Of a stretch of DNA of 64,000 nucleotides, positions 46,514 to 55,500 are shown piece after piece (the first letter of the stretch is position 1; each line of letters opens with the position of its first letter). The notes under the pieces are model-generated. The model had not been told where the DNA came from, made no database searches, and worked only from the letters and a program-made list of their open reading frames with translations. Source of the stretch: Pseudomonas fluorescens (GTDB lineage: Bacteria > Pseudomonadota > Gammaproteobacteria > Pseudomonadales > Pseudomonadaceae). The DNA is taken from assembly GCF_900215245.1 (NCBI RefSeq), contig NZ_LT907842.1, positions 3,534,001 through 3,598,000 of the forward strand, written 5' to 3'. Both the position numbers and the translations under genes were made by a program.

Positions 46514-47271
46514 TGCTCACGACACGCCTTACCTTACCGACCTTCGCGTTGCTGGCGCTCGGCTTGAGCCAGAGTGTCAACGCCGCTGTCGGCCTGGACC
46601 GCACCCGAGTGATTTTTGATGGTGGCAAGGATGCAACCAGCGTCAACATCACCAATAACAACACCCAGTTGCCGTACCTGGCCCAGGGTTGGATCGAAGA
46701 TGAAGACGGTAAAAAAATCAATTCGCCCCTGATCGTACTGCCGCCGGTGCAACGCCTGGAGCCGGGCAAGCAAAGCCAGGTCAAAGTCCAGGCGCTGCCG
46801 GCAGCCAAGTCGTTGCCGCAGGATCGAGAGACGGTCTACTACTTCAACCTGCGGGAGATTCCGCCGCGCAGTGACAAGTCCAACACCCTGCAGATTGCCC
46901 TGCAAACCCGAATCAAATTGTTCTACCGCCCGCAGGCGATTACGCCAAGCCAGCAAGACCTGTCCACCCCCTGGCAGGAAAAGCTGACGCTGACCCGCGA
47001 CGGCGACCGTTACCAGGTCAACAACCCGACGCCTTACTACGTGACCCTGGTGGATGCGCGCAGCAGCAAGGACGGCAAAACCGTGGCCGGGTTTGTACCG
47101 GTGATGGTACCGCCCAAAGGCACGCTGGCCCTGGGGCCAACCGCCCGGGAACTTGGCAACACGCCTTACCTGGCCTACGTGAATGATTACGGCGGACGCC
47201 CGCTGATGCCCTTCACCTGCACAGGCTCAACGTGCCAGGTGAATGTGCAAGCGTCAGCGTCTACCCAGTAA
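46510..47271 (+). CDS. Periplasmic fimbrial chaperone
   Basis: A 253-residue PapD/FimC-type chaperone. Signal peptide MMLTTRLTLPTFALLALGLSQSVNA, then the mature AVGLDRTRVIFDGG with the conserved Arg. Typical motifs: NNNTQLPYLAQGWIEDEDG, PPVQRLEPG, ETVYYFNLREIPP and QTRIKLFYRP, the last with the subunit-anchoring Lys. Two Ig-like domains. It donates the missing strand to every pilin of this operon and hands it to the usher. Confidence 0.96.
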   Translation: MMLTTRLTLPTFALLALGLSQSVNAAVGLDRTRVIFDGGKDATSVNITNNNTQLPYLAQGWIEDEDGKKINSPLIVLPPVQRLEPGKQSQVKVQALPAAKSLPQDRETVYYFNLREIPPRSDKSNTLQIALQTRIKLFYRPQAITPSQQDLSTPWQEKLTLTRDGDRYQVNNPTPYYVTLVDARSSKDGKTVAGFVPVMVPPKGTLALGPTARELGNTPYLAYVNDYGGRPLMPFTCTGSTCQVNVQASASTQ

Positions 47272-47292
47272 TGCTGGCTGCCGGAGAAAACC

Positions 47293-47877
47293 ATGAATTC
47301 GCACAACGTGAAGGTCTTGGGCGGCCTGCTACTGGCCTTTATGGGAAGCGCATACGCCGCCGAGGACGGCGAGGATGTGGAGGGCATGAACGGCATGCTC
47401 AACGTACTCGGGACCCTGCATGAAACCCCTTGCAGCCTGGAGATGACATCACTGCATCAAACCGTTGAGTTGGGCGCCGTCACCACCAGCCAGTTGCAAC
47501 GGCCGGGTGACCAGGCGACGTCCGTGGCGTTTCAGCTGCGTTTCAGCGATTGCAACCGCACCGCCGGCAGCATTCGCAACGAACGCACGGGCAACCTGAC
47601 CTGGAGTGCTTTTCAGCCCGTGCTGTCGGTCGCGTTCATGGCGCCTGCCGATGCTGACGATCCACGCCTGGTCAAAGTACAAGGCATCACCGGCATGGGC
47701 CTGCGCTTGACCGACGACCTGGGGCGCGATGTACAGCTGGGCTCAAGGGGCCAACCGTTATTTTTGACGTTGGGCAAAGACACCCAGACCTGGAATGTCC
47801 AGCCCACGCGTACGTCTGCGCCGTTGAGCAGCGGGGCATTCAAGGCCGTGGTGGATTTCAGGCTCAACTATGAGTGA
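47293..47877 (+). CDS. Fimbrial subunit
   Basis: A 194-residue pilin-family protein with a signal peptide (MNSHNVKVLGGLLLAFMGSAYA) and an unusual acidic start to the mature part (AEDGEDVEGMNGMLNVLG). Pilin cysteines are in ETPCSLEM and FSDCNRT; the C-terminus ends VVDFRLNYE. GGAG upstream of the ATG at 47293. Follows the chaperone by 21 bp. Confidence 0.88.
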   Translation: MNSHNVKVLGGLLLAFMGSAYAAEDGEDVEGMNGMLNVLGTLHETPCSLEMTSLHQTVELGAVTTSQLQRPGDQATSVAFQLRFSDCNRTAGSIRNERTGNLTWSAFQPVLSVAFMAPADADDPRLVKVQGITGMGLRLTDDLGRDVQLGSRGQPLFLTLGKDTQTWNVQPTRTSAPLSSGAFKAVVDFRLNYE

Positions 47878-47887
47878 GGGCAGAACT

Positions 47888-48382
47888 ATGGCTAAGCCAA
47901 CCGGCCCGTGGGCCATGCTTATCGGTGGCGGCCTGCTGTGGGCCGCCGGCCAGGTGGTGCAGGCCGATACCAACCTGACCATCCGCGCGACGATCATCGC
48001 GCCGCCACCGTGTGTGATCAACGGCGGCAGCACACTGGATGTGCCGTTCGGCAATGACCTGCTGACGTCGCGGGTGGATGGGGTGAATTACCGTCGAGAG
48101 GTGCCTTACACCGTCGTCTGTGATTCGCCGTTCAGCAACGCGATGAAACTGGAACTCAAGGGCACAGCGGCGGCGTTTGATCCTGACGTGCTCTTGACCC
48201 GCAAGGCGGACCTTGGGGTCAAGCTGTTCATCAATGGGGCCGACTGGCCGCTGAATACGGCGGTGAATTTTACCCACCCGAACTTCCCGGTCGTGCAGGC
48301 GGTGCCAGTCAAACGTGCGGGCAGCCGCCTGACAGGAGGCGTCTTCGATGCGGCCGCCACCCTTGTGGTCGATTACCAATGA
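47888..48382 (+). CDS. Fimbrial minor subunit (FimF/G-like)
   Basis: A 164-residue subunit, start ATG 47888 with GAGGG upstream; the GTG at 47870 overlapping the previous gene was rejected. A signal peptide ends at about VVQA. Mature DTNLTIRATIIAPPPCVINGG resembles adaptor pilins. The cysteine pair is PPPCVI and VVCD. Together with the next gene it shares a PPPC and VDGV.YR pattern, so the two are paralogues. Likely tip-fibrillum adaptors for the adhesins downstream. Confidence 0.88.
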   Translation: MAKPTGPWAMLIGGGLLWAAGQVVQADTNLTIRATIIAPPPCVINGGSTLDVPFGNDLLTSRVDGVNYRREVPYTVVCDSPFSNAMKLELKGTAAAFDPDVLLTRKADLGVKLFINGADWPLNTAVNFTHPNFPVVQAVPVKRAGSRLTGGVFDAAATLVVDYQ

Positions 48383-48411
48383 AGACGTTTACCCATAAAG
48401 AGAAACGCCCC

Positions 48412-48891
48412 ATGACCTTTTGGCAGCAGCGAGCATTGCTCGCCTTGTGTTCCATCGGCCTGTGCAGCGGTGCGTCGGCCAACCTCACGTTCAGCGGCAC
48501 GCTGAACGAGCCGCCGCCCTGCACGATTGATGCGGGCAACACCATTGAGGTCGACTTTGGCGACGTCGGGGTCAAGCGCGTCGATGGCGTGAAGTACCGC
48601 AAGGGCGTCGGCTACACCATCACCTGTGGCGCCGACACGCTGCCGTGGGAATTGAAGCTGAGTGTCAACGGCACCGCCACGGCGTTTGACGGCTCGGCGG
48701 TGCAGACCAGCGTGCCGGAGCTGGGCATCCGGCTGTTCCAGAACAACCTGCCGTTTGCGCTTAACACGCCACTGGATATCAACCTGTCGTCACCGCCCGT
48801 CTTGGAAGCCGTGCCCGTCCAACGGCTGGGTGCCGTGCTGACGCCCGCGCGGTTTACGGCGGTGGCCACGCTGTTGGCCGAATACGAGTAG
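48412..48891 (+). CDS. Fimbrial minor subunit (paralogue of the preceding one)
   Basis: A 159-residue subunit. ATG 48412 (MTFWQQRALLALCSIGLCSGASA signal peptide) has AAAGAGAA upstream and was preferred to ATG 48379, which overlaps the preceding stop but has no ribosome-binding site. Mature NLTFSGTLNEPPPCTIDAGNTIEV; cysteines PPPCTI and TITCG. About the same length as the previous subunit and alignable over most of it. Confidence 0.85.
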   Translation: MTFWQQRALLALCSIGLCSGASANLTFSGTLNEPPPCTIDAGNTIEVDFGDVGVKRVDGVKYRKGVGYTITCGADTLPWELKLSVNGTATAFDGSAVQTSVPELGIRLFQNNLPFALNTPLDINLSSPPVLEAVPVQRLGAVLTPARFTAVATLLAEYE

Positions 48892-48902
48892 GAGTCGAGT
48901 CT

Positions 48903-49451
48903 ATGCGAGATCAAATGGTTCACAGGGCCTGGCCCGGTGCAGGGCTGGCCGTACTGCTGGTGTTCGGCCTGCTCCCCGAGGCGTATGCCGCTGACAACCT
49001 GAGTTTCAAGGGCAACCTGGTGGAAGAAGCCTGCACGATTCGTCCGGGGGACGAGGCGATCAAAATGGAACTCTGGGACGTGACCAGCAAGCACCTCTAC
49101 ATCAACACGCGCTCACAGGGGCGCAGGTTCGAACTGCACCTGGAAGACTGTGACACCACGATTGGCAACACGGTGACCATCTCGTTTGGCGGCACGGAAA
49201 GCGCGGCGCTGCCCGGGTTGTTCGCACTGGACGGTGGCAGTGGCGCCACGGGCATCGGCGTTGGCATCGAGACCCTGAGCGACAAGCCGTTGCCCATCAA
49301 CGCCGTGAGTGACGAGCAGCGCTTGGTGGATGGCAACAATGTGATTGAGCTCAAGGCCTACGTGAAGGGCGAGCCTCAAGCCATCCGGGACCAGACCATC
49401 GGGCCTGGAGCGTACACCGTGACCTCGACGTTTACGCTCGACTACCCGTGA
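48903..49451 (+). CDS. Fimbrial subunit
   Basis: A 182-residue pilin-family subunit. Signal peptide ends at about LLPEAYA; mature ADNLSFKGNLVEEACTIRPGDEAI. Cysteines in EEACTI and EDCDT; C-terminus YTVTSTFTLDYP. Its sequence is closer to the first (major) pilin (shared ..LELKAYV.G and GTES..LPG-type segments) than to the FimF/G-like pair. Confidence 0.88.
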   Translation: MRDQMVHRAWPGAGLAVLLVFGLLPEAYAADNLSFKGNLVEEACTIRPGDEAIKMELWDVTSKHLYINTRSQGRRFELHLEDCDTTIGNTVTISFGGTESAALPGLFALDGGSGATGIGVGIETLSDKPLPINAVSDEQRLVDGNNVIELKAYVKGEPQAIRDQTIGPGAYTVTSTFTLDYP

Positions 49452-49502
49452 AGATGAGCGGTTATTCGGAGGCTGAAAAAACGCCTCCTTCAAACCTCAA
49501 CT

Positions 49503-49563
49503 CTCTTCTGCGCAGCCACCTTATGTACGGGAACGTCCCGGGGGCGGCGCCTGCGCAGAAGAG
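49503..49563 (+). promoter_or_regulatory. Long hairpin before the adhesin genes
   Basis: CTCTTCTGCGCAG (49503-49515) and CTGCGCAGAAGAG (49551-49563) are exact 13-bp inverted copies. The 35-nt interval itself has a CGGGAACGTCCCG dyad, so a branched or stacked stem is possible. A weaker stem GGAGGC/GCCTCC (49468-49473/49483-49488) precedes it. The hairpin ends 15 nt before the adhesin ATG and next to its ribosome-binding site. Confidence 0.75.
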
Positions 49564-49578
49564 TAACGAGAGATCAAA

Positions 49579-50547
49579 ATGAAACGACTATATACAGCCA
49601 TTGTGCTTCTCGTTTTTATGGGTATTACACCGGCCGTAAGGGCAGTTGATTGCCGTGTGAATGGTGCAGGGTGGACAACGGTCGGGGGCGGAAATTTAAA
49701 CCTGCAAGTTCCCGTCAATGTCCGATTGGATACCAGCCAAAACCGGGTTTTCCTCGAAGGGGCGAGGCTTGAATGTCGCTACACGCCAGGCCCTTGGACT
49801 CCATCGGTGAGTGAGGACTACTGGGCAACGGGCAATTTAGCGGGCACGCCTTGGACACCGGGCCCCAAGTTCGTCTCGGAAGGCACGGGCTTGCGAGTCA
49901 ATGGGACGAACATGAACACCCCGGTTCCCACTGGGATCCGGGTAGCCACCATGCCCGATAACGCAATAGGGTATCCGATTGATGTAACCCCTTATATTTT
50001 GATGCGTAACAGCCCAGGGAATCCGATCGACGTTCGAATTGGGGACAATCTCGGGCTATTGCGTATGACCCAGACGAATAATGGCGGGACGGGCTCCACA
50101 CAGCTCTTGGTCACTTACATCGCCAACAACAATTTCACTGTGTCCCCGTCCACCTGCACCATCAACAATAACAACCCGCTCGAGATCAACTTCGGCACCG
50201 TGCACCAAAGGGCGATCGGCACCGATCCGTTGACCACCACCATCCGCAGCGATCGCAGGCTCGCGTACTCATGCCCGGACGGCGGGATTACTACGCCGAT
50301 CACCATCACCTACAAAGGCAGCCCGTCGGCGTTCGACACACGCCTTTTGGTGATGACCAACCCGGACGTGGGCACAGCGCTGGTGCGTGGGGGCGCGGCG
50401 GTTCAAGTCGGTGGCTCGTTCCGCACCAATATTAACAACAGCACCGGCGGCGACGATGTGACGTTTGCTCTGGTTCGGCGAGCGGGGTCGCTGCCGACCA
50501 CGGGGGCCGTCACTGGCAGCGGTGTGCTCGTGATGGGAGTGCCATAA
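49579..50547 (+). CDS. Two-domain fimbrial adhesin (copy 1)
   Basis: A 322-residue protein with signal peptide MKRLYTAIVLLVFMGITPAVRA. An N-terminal domain of about 150 residues (VDCRVNGAGWTTVGG ... YWATGNLAGTPWTPGPKF) precedes a C-terminal pilin domain beginning near STCTINNNNPLEINFGTV and ending VLVMGVP. This lectin-plus-pilin design is that of FimH/PapG tip adhesins. Its pilin domain is nearly identical to that of copies 2 and 3, whereas its N-terminal domain differs clearly. ATG with GAGAG upstream. Confidence 0.85.
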   Translation: MKRLYTAIVLLVFMGITPAVRAVDCRVNGAGWTTVGGGNLNLQVPVNVRLDTSQNRVFLEGARLECRYTPGPWTPSVSEDYWATGNLAGTPWTPGPKFVSEGTGLRVNGTNMNTPVPTGIRVATMPDNAIGYPIDVTPYILMRNSPGNPIDVRIGDNLGLLRMTQTNNGGTGSTQLLVTYIANNNFTVSPSTCTINNNNPLEINFGTVHQRAIGTDPLTTTIRSDRRLAYSCPDGGITTPITITYKGSPSAFDTRLLVMTNPDVGTALVRGGAAVQVGGSFRTNINNSTGGDDVTFALVRRAGSLPTTGAVTGSGVLVMGVP

Positions 50548-51519
50548 ATGAAACGATGCTATGTAGCCGTGGTGCTTCTTGGCCTGATAGGTATGACGAC
50601 GAACGCGCACGCCGCTGATTGCCGTGTGAATGGCGGAGGGTGGCAATCCGTCGGTCACGGCCAAACGATAAATCTGCATGTGCCCGTTACGGTCCGCGTG
50701 GGTTCGGACAGAACCCGGCTGCTCCTGGAGGGGGCGTCGCTGCAATGTCGATTCTCTCTCGGTCAGCCAGGCGCTCCTCAATATACCGACTATTGGGGAA
50801 CCGCGGTGCAAGCCGGAAACCCTTGGGTACCCGGCCCAAAATTCAACAATCAAGGCACCGGCTTACGCATTAACGGGAGCTTCTATAACACCCCGGTTCC
50901 GTTTGGTATCCGGCTGGCGAGCATGCCCAACAACGGTGTCGGATACCCCATCGAAGCAACCCCCTATATTTTGTTACGCAACGATCCGAGCAACCCGATC
51001 GACATTCGAATAGGGGACGTATTGGGTACGTTAAATCTCCACCAAACCAATAATTACAACCTGACGAATACGCGGCTAATACTGACGTACTCCGCCGCGA
51101 ATAACTTCGGCCTCACCCCGTCAACGTGCACGATCAACAATAACAACCCGCTCGAGATCAACTTCGGCACCGTGCACCAAAGGGCAATCGGCACCGATCC
51201 GTTGACCACCACCATCCGCAGCGACCGCAGGCTCGCGTACTCGTGCCCGGACGGCGGGATTACTACGCCGATCACCATCACCTACAAAGGCAGCCCGTCG
51301 GCGTTCGACACGCGCCTTTTGGTGATGACCAACCCGGACGTGGGCACCGCAATGCTGCGCAACGGCGCAGCGGTTCAAGTCGGTGGCGCGTTCCGAACCA
51401 ACATCACCAACAGCACGGGCGGCGACGATGTGACGTTTACTCTGGTGCGGCGAGCGGGGTCGCTGCCGACCACGGGGGCCGTCACTGGCAGCGGTGTGCT
51501 CGTGATGGGAGTGCCATAA
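50548..51519 (+). CDS. Two-domain fimbrial adhesin (copy 2)
   Basis: A 323-residue paralogue. The ATG at 50548 follows the stop of copy 1 directly (TAAATG), and its ribosome-binding site GGGAG lies in the last codons of that gene. Signal peptide MKRCYVAVVLLGLIGMTTNAHA; N-terminal domain with ADCRVNGGGWQSVGH and DYWGTAVQAGNPWVPGPKF; C-terminal pilin domain STCTINNNNPLEINFGTVHQ. Apart from a few bases it equals copy 3 over its first 600 bp, and its pilin domain is closest to copy 1. Confidence 0.85.
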   Translation: MKRCYVAVVLLGLIGMTTNAHAADCRVNGGGWQSVGHGQTINLHVPVTVRVGSDRTRLLLEGASLQCRFSLGQPGAPQYTDYWGTAVQAGNPWVPGPKFNNQGTGLRINGSFYNTPVPFGIRLASMPNNGVGYPIEATPYILLRNDPSNPIDIRIGDVLGTLNLHQTNNYNLTNTRLILTYSAANNFGLTPSTCTINNNNPLEINFGTVHQRAIGTDPLTTTIRSDRRLAYSCPDGGITTPITITYKGSPSAFDTRLLVMTNPDVGTAMLRNGAAVQVGGAFRTNITNSTGGDDVTFTLVRRAGSLPTTGAVTGSGVLVMGVP

Positions 51520-52491
51520 ATGAAACGATGCTATGTAGCCGTGGTGCTTCTTGGCCTGATAGGTATGACGACGAACGCGCACGCCGCTGATTGCCGTGTG
51601 AATGGCGGAGGGTGGCAATCCGTCGGTCACGGCCAAACGATAAATCTGCATGTGCCCGTTACGGTCCGCGTGGGTTCGGACAGAACCCGGCTGCTCCTGG
51701 AGGGGGCGTCGCTGCAATGTCGATTCTCTCTCGGTCAGCCAGGCGCTCCTCAATATACCGACTATTGGGGAACCGCGGTGCAAGCCGGAAACCCTTGGGT
51801 ACCCGGCCCAAAATTCAACAATCAAGGCACCGGCTTACGCATTAACGGGAGCTTCTATAACACCCCGGTTCCGTTTGGTATCCGGCTAGCGAGCATGCCC
51901 AACAACGGTGTCGGATACCCCATCGAAGCAACCCCCTATATTTTGTTACGCAACGATCCGAGCAACCCGATCGACATTCGAGTAGGGGACGTATTGGGTA
52001 CGTTAAATCTGCGCCAGACCAATAATTACAACCTGACGAATACGCGGCTCATACTGACGTACTCCGCCGCGAATAACTTCGGCCTCACCCCGTCAACGTG
52101 CACGATCAACAATAACAACCCGATCGAGATCAACTTCGGTACGGTGAACCAAAGGGCAATCGGCACCGATCCGTTGACCACCACCGTCCGCAGCGACCGC
52201 AGGCTCACGTACTCCTGCCCGGACGGTGGGATTACCACCCCGATCACCATCACCTACAAAGGCACCCCGTCGTCGTTCGACCCGCGCCTGCTCGTGATGA
52301 CTAACCCGGACGTGGGCACCGCAATGCTGCGCAACGGCGCAGCGGTTCAAGTCGGTGGCGCGTTCCGAACCAACATCACCAACAGCACGGGCGGCGACGA
52401 TGTGACGTTTACGCTGGTGCGGCGAGCGGGATCGCTGCCAACCCCAGGTGCCGTCACCGGCACTGGCGTGCTGGTGATGGGCGTGCCATGA
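51520..52491 (+). CDS. Two-domain fimbrial adhesin (copy 3)
   Basis: A 323-residue paralogue, the third in a head-to-tail row of period 972 bp. The signal peptide and N-terminal domain match copy 2 almost base for base. The pilin domain carries several changes (IEINFGTVNQ, TYSCPDG, GTPSSFDPRLL, LPTPGAVTGTGV), so the 3' part has diverged or was exchanged. TAAATG junction as before. Last gene of the operon; 27 bp to the convergent PBP-like gene with no obvious terminator. Confidence 0.85.
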   Translation: MKRCYVAVVLLGLIGMTTNAHAADCRVNGGGWQSVGHGQTINLHVPVTVRVGSDRTRLLLEGASLQCRFSLGQPGAPQYTDYWGTAVQAGNPWVPGPKFNNQGTGLRINGSFYNTPVPFGIRLASMPNNGVGYPIEATPYILLRNDPSNPIDIRVGDVLGTLNLRQTNNYNLTNTRLILTYSAANNFGLTPSTCTINNNNPIEINFGTVNQRAIGTDPLTTTVRSDRRLTYSCPDGGITTPITITYKGTPSSFDPRLLVMTNPDVGTAMLRNGAAVQVGGAFRTNITNSTGGDDVTFTLVRRAGSLPTPGAVTGTGVLVMGVP

Positions 52492-52518
52492 CACCGACAG
52501 CCTGTGCGCGAAAGCGGC

Positions 52519-55500
52519 CTATCGACACAGGGTCTGGCTGCCCGGCTGCAGGTACGGCAGCAAAATCGGCGCCATGCCCTTGAGTACCTGCACGGGCAGC
52601 GCGGAGGTGAATTTGAAGTTTTGCGCTGAGCTGCCTGGTACAAACGCCGTCAGCGTGCCGAAGTGCCGATCACCGATATAGAACACAAAGGTCGCGGTGC
52701 GGTTGATCGCTTTGGAACTGATCACCCGCCCACCGGCGCCGATTGCTTCGATGCGGTTGTCGCCGGTGCCGGTTTTGCCGCCCATGGCCAGCGGCGTGCC
52801 GTCGGCCAATTTGAAACTGCCCGACACACGCTTGGCCGTGCCTGCATCCACGACTTGCGACAACGCCCCGCGCAACGCGGTGGCAACCTCGGACGGCATC
52901 ACCCGTTTGCCTGGCTCAGGGTTGTTGACCACGCGGGTTTCATAGGGGGTGTCGTCGGCAAAATGCAGGCTGTCGATGCGCAGCACTTTGCCGCGCACCC
53001 CGTCGTTAAGGATGATGCCCATCAGTTCAGCGAGCGCGGCGGGGCGATCGCCAGAGCTGCCAATCGCGGTGGCGAGCGAGGGCACCAGATGGTCGAAGGG
53101 GTAGCCCACCGCCTGCCAACGCTGATGAATATCCAGAAAGGCTTCGATCTCCAGCATGGTGCGGATGCGGCTGTCGCGCGCACGTTGATGGCGGCTCTTG
53201 AACAGCCAGCTGTACACCTCCTGGCGCTCGAACTGGCTGGCCTTGACCACCTCGGCCAAGGACGCGTCGGCGTGGTTGAGCAGGTAGCCAAGTAACCACA
53301 GGTCCAGCGGGTGCACCTTGGCGATGTAGCCCTGGTCGGGCAAATCATAGGTGCCGGGGCCGTAGTCTTTGTAGAGGCGCTGCAAACGCTCGTCGGTGAG
53401 TTTTTCGCTGGTTTTGGCGCTCACCAGGTGTGAGCGCACAAAGCGGTTGAAGGTGTCCTGGTTGGCTTCGGGAAACAGGTAGCGGTGGACGGCGGCCAGG
53501 CGGATAGCCGTTGGGTGCAGGCCGTCGAGAAAGGTTTCCAGGCGCGCCTGGGTGTCTTTTTTCTGGTACTTCTTCCAGAACTTGAGCAGGAAGGTGGTGC
53601 CTTCGCGGTCAGCAAATTTGGCCAGGTACTCCTGGCGACGTGGGTCGTCGTCATCCTTGAGCAACTGCGCGCTGTTATTGGGGCCGGCATAGGTGACGTA
53701 ACGCTCAAGGTCACGCATCAGGCGAATGAACGGCAGGTTGATCGACTCGCGCAGCGCGTCACGCAGCGACGGGCTGCGGCCGTTGTCTTCATTGCGAAAG
53801 TTGTGGAAGTGATGCAGGCCGCCGCCGGTAAAAAAACCTTCGTTGGGGCTGGCCGAATACGTGCGGTCGAGGGCGGCATCGAGCAGGTGGGCAAGGGATT
53901 TATCCGGCGTCTGAATCAGGTAGTCGACGGCCCAACGGCTGATGCGGTCCTGGTCGGCGATGTCGACTTTTTTCAGTGCGGCCGGCGTTAGCGTGCCGTA
54001 GCGATCATGCAGTTCGCTGATGATCTGCAGGTAAGTGGTGAGCACGCGCAATTTGGCGGTGGAGCCCAGTTCCAGTTTGCTGCCTTCATTGATGTCGAAG
54101 GGCTGGTCGGTATTGTCGGTTTGCACGCGCACCCGCGAGCCATCCGGCGTCAATTCGAACAGGGTGAAGCTGTAGCGCACTTGCGGCGTGCTGGCGGGCG
54201 TGAGCAGGCGCTCGCCGAGCAGGCCCATGCTGCCCGCGAAGACAGGGTCGGCCAGCTGCTTGAGGTAGTCGGTGGCTTGAGTTTGCAACTCGGCTTGCAA
54301 GGTGCTGGTGGCCGAAAGGTCCAGGCGGTCGAGGTCGTACAGCGGCCGGTTAAGCAGGGCGGCGACGCGGCTGCGGGCCACGCTGATGCCTTTGTTGGTA
54401 TCGATGGGTTGGAGCGTCGGCTGTTGCTGCCAGTCACGATACGTGACGTGCGAGGCGAGGGCCGCGTTGAGCAGTGCCGAGTCGATCACCGCGCTCTGCC
54501 CCAACAAGCGCAAATGGCTGTCGGTGAGTTGGGCAAGCTCCGCGCGACCATTGGCCAGGTAATGCGAAGGGCGGCGCTGGGCGATCATCAGCGACAACAC
54601 CTGACGCAGGGCCAGGCCACGTTGCGCCAGGTGGGGCGCATCCGTTTCGCTGCCGCTCAGGGCCTGATTGACTTGCTTGAAGTCGGCGCCGTACCACACG
54701 CGCAACCCCTCAGCCAGGCCATGCACTTCACCATGCCCGGGCACGGCGGACAGCGGCACGCTGTTGAGGTAGTCGCGCACGATGTTCTGGCGCGCGACCA
54801 ACGTGTCCGGCCCGGCCTGATAAGCCCGCACGCCGGCGGAAAACATCTGGCGCAGCTTCTCGCTGCCGGACAAGGTCAGGCCGTCGGGCGAGTGCCGGTA
54901 TTTTTCCAGCTGGGTCGCCAACGTACTGCCGCCGGCACTCTGGCCGGGCAGGTGCAGTACCCGCGCGGCTTGTGACCAGGCCGCCTTGGCAAAGCGCGGC
55001 CAGTCCACCGCCGGGTTGGCCTGCGGCTGTGCCGGGTCGAGCAGGTCGCGGTTCTCGATGAACAACAGGCTGTTGACCACCAACGGCGGGATCGCGGCAA
55101 AACTTGAGTACAACTGCTGTGGGTACTCGAACTGGTACAGGGGCAAGGCGCGGCAGTCGGTGAGGGTCAGGCCGGCCTGGATTTTTTCCGGGTAAGGCAC
55201 GAACAGGCCGTGCTCGGCGTAATTCATCAGCGCGGGGGAAAACTGCACCTGGGACTGGATCACATACCCGCGCTTGAGCAGGCGCGGCAGGAAGGTGTTG
55301 AGGTCGCTGTAACCCAGGCGCCGGTCGAATGGGCCCGCGCCCGGATAAACCATGGCCGTGCTGGGGCCGGGCTGCAGTTGATAGGTGAGGTCGTGGGCCA
55401 GGCGGCTGAGTTGCTGGGCCTGCAGGCGCGAGGTGCGCATCTCTTTGGCGGCGGCAAACCCCAGGGCAATCAGCGCCATCAACCCGATCAACCCGAACAG

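Larger units (their letters stand above)
50548..52491 (+). repeat. Tandem duplication of a 972-bp adhesin unit
   Basis: The units 50548-51519 and 51520-52491 have exactly the same length and nearly the same sequence across the 5' two thirds. Differences are concentrated in the last third. It is a recent, potentially unstable duplication. Confidence 0.93.
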
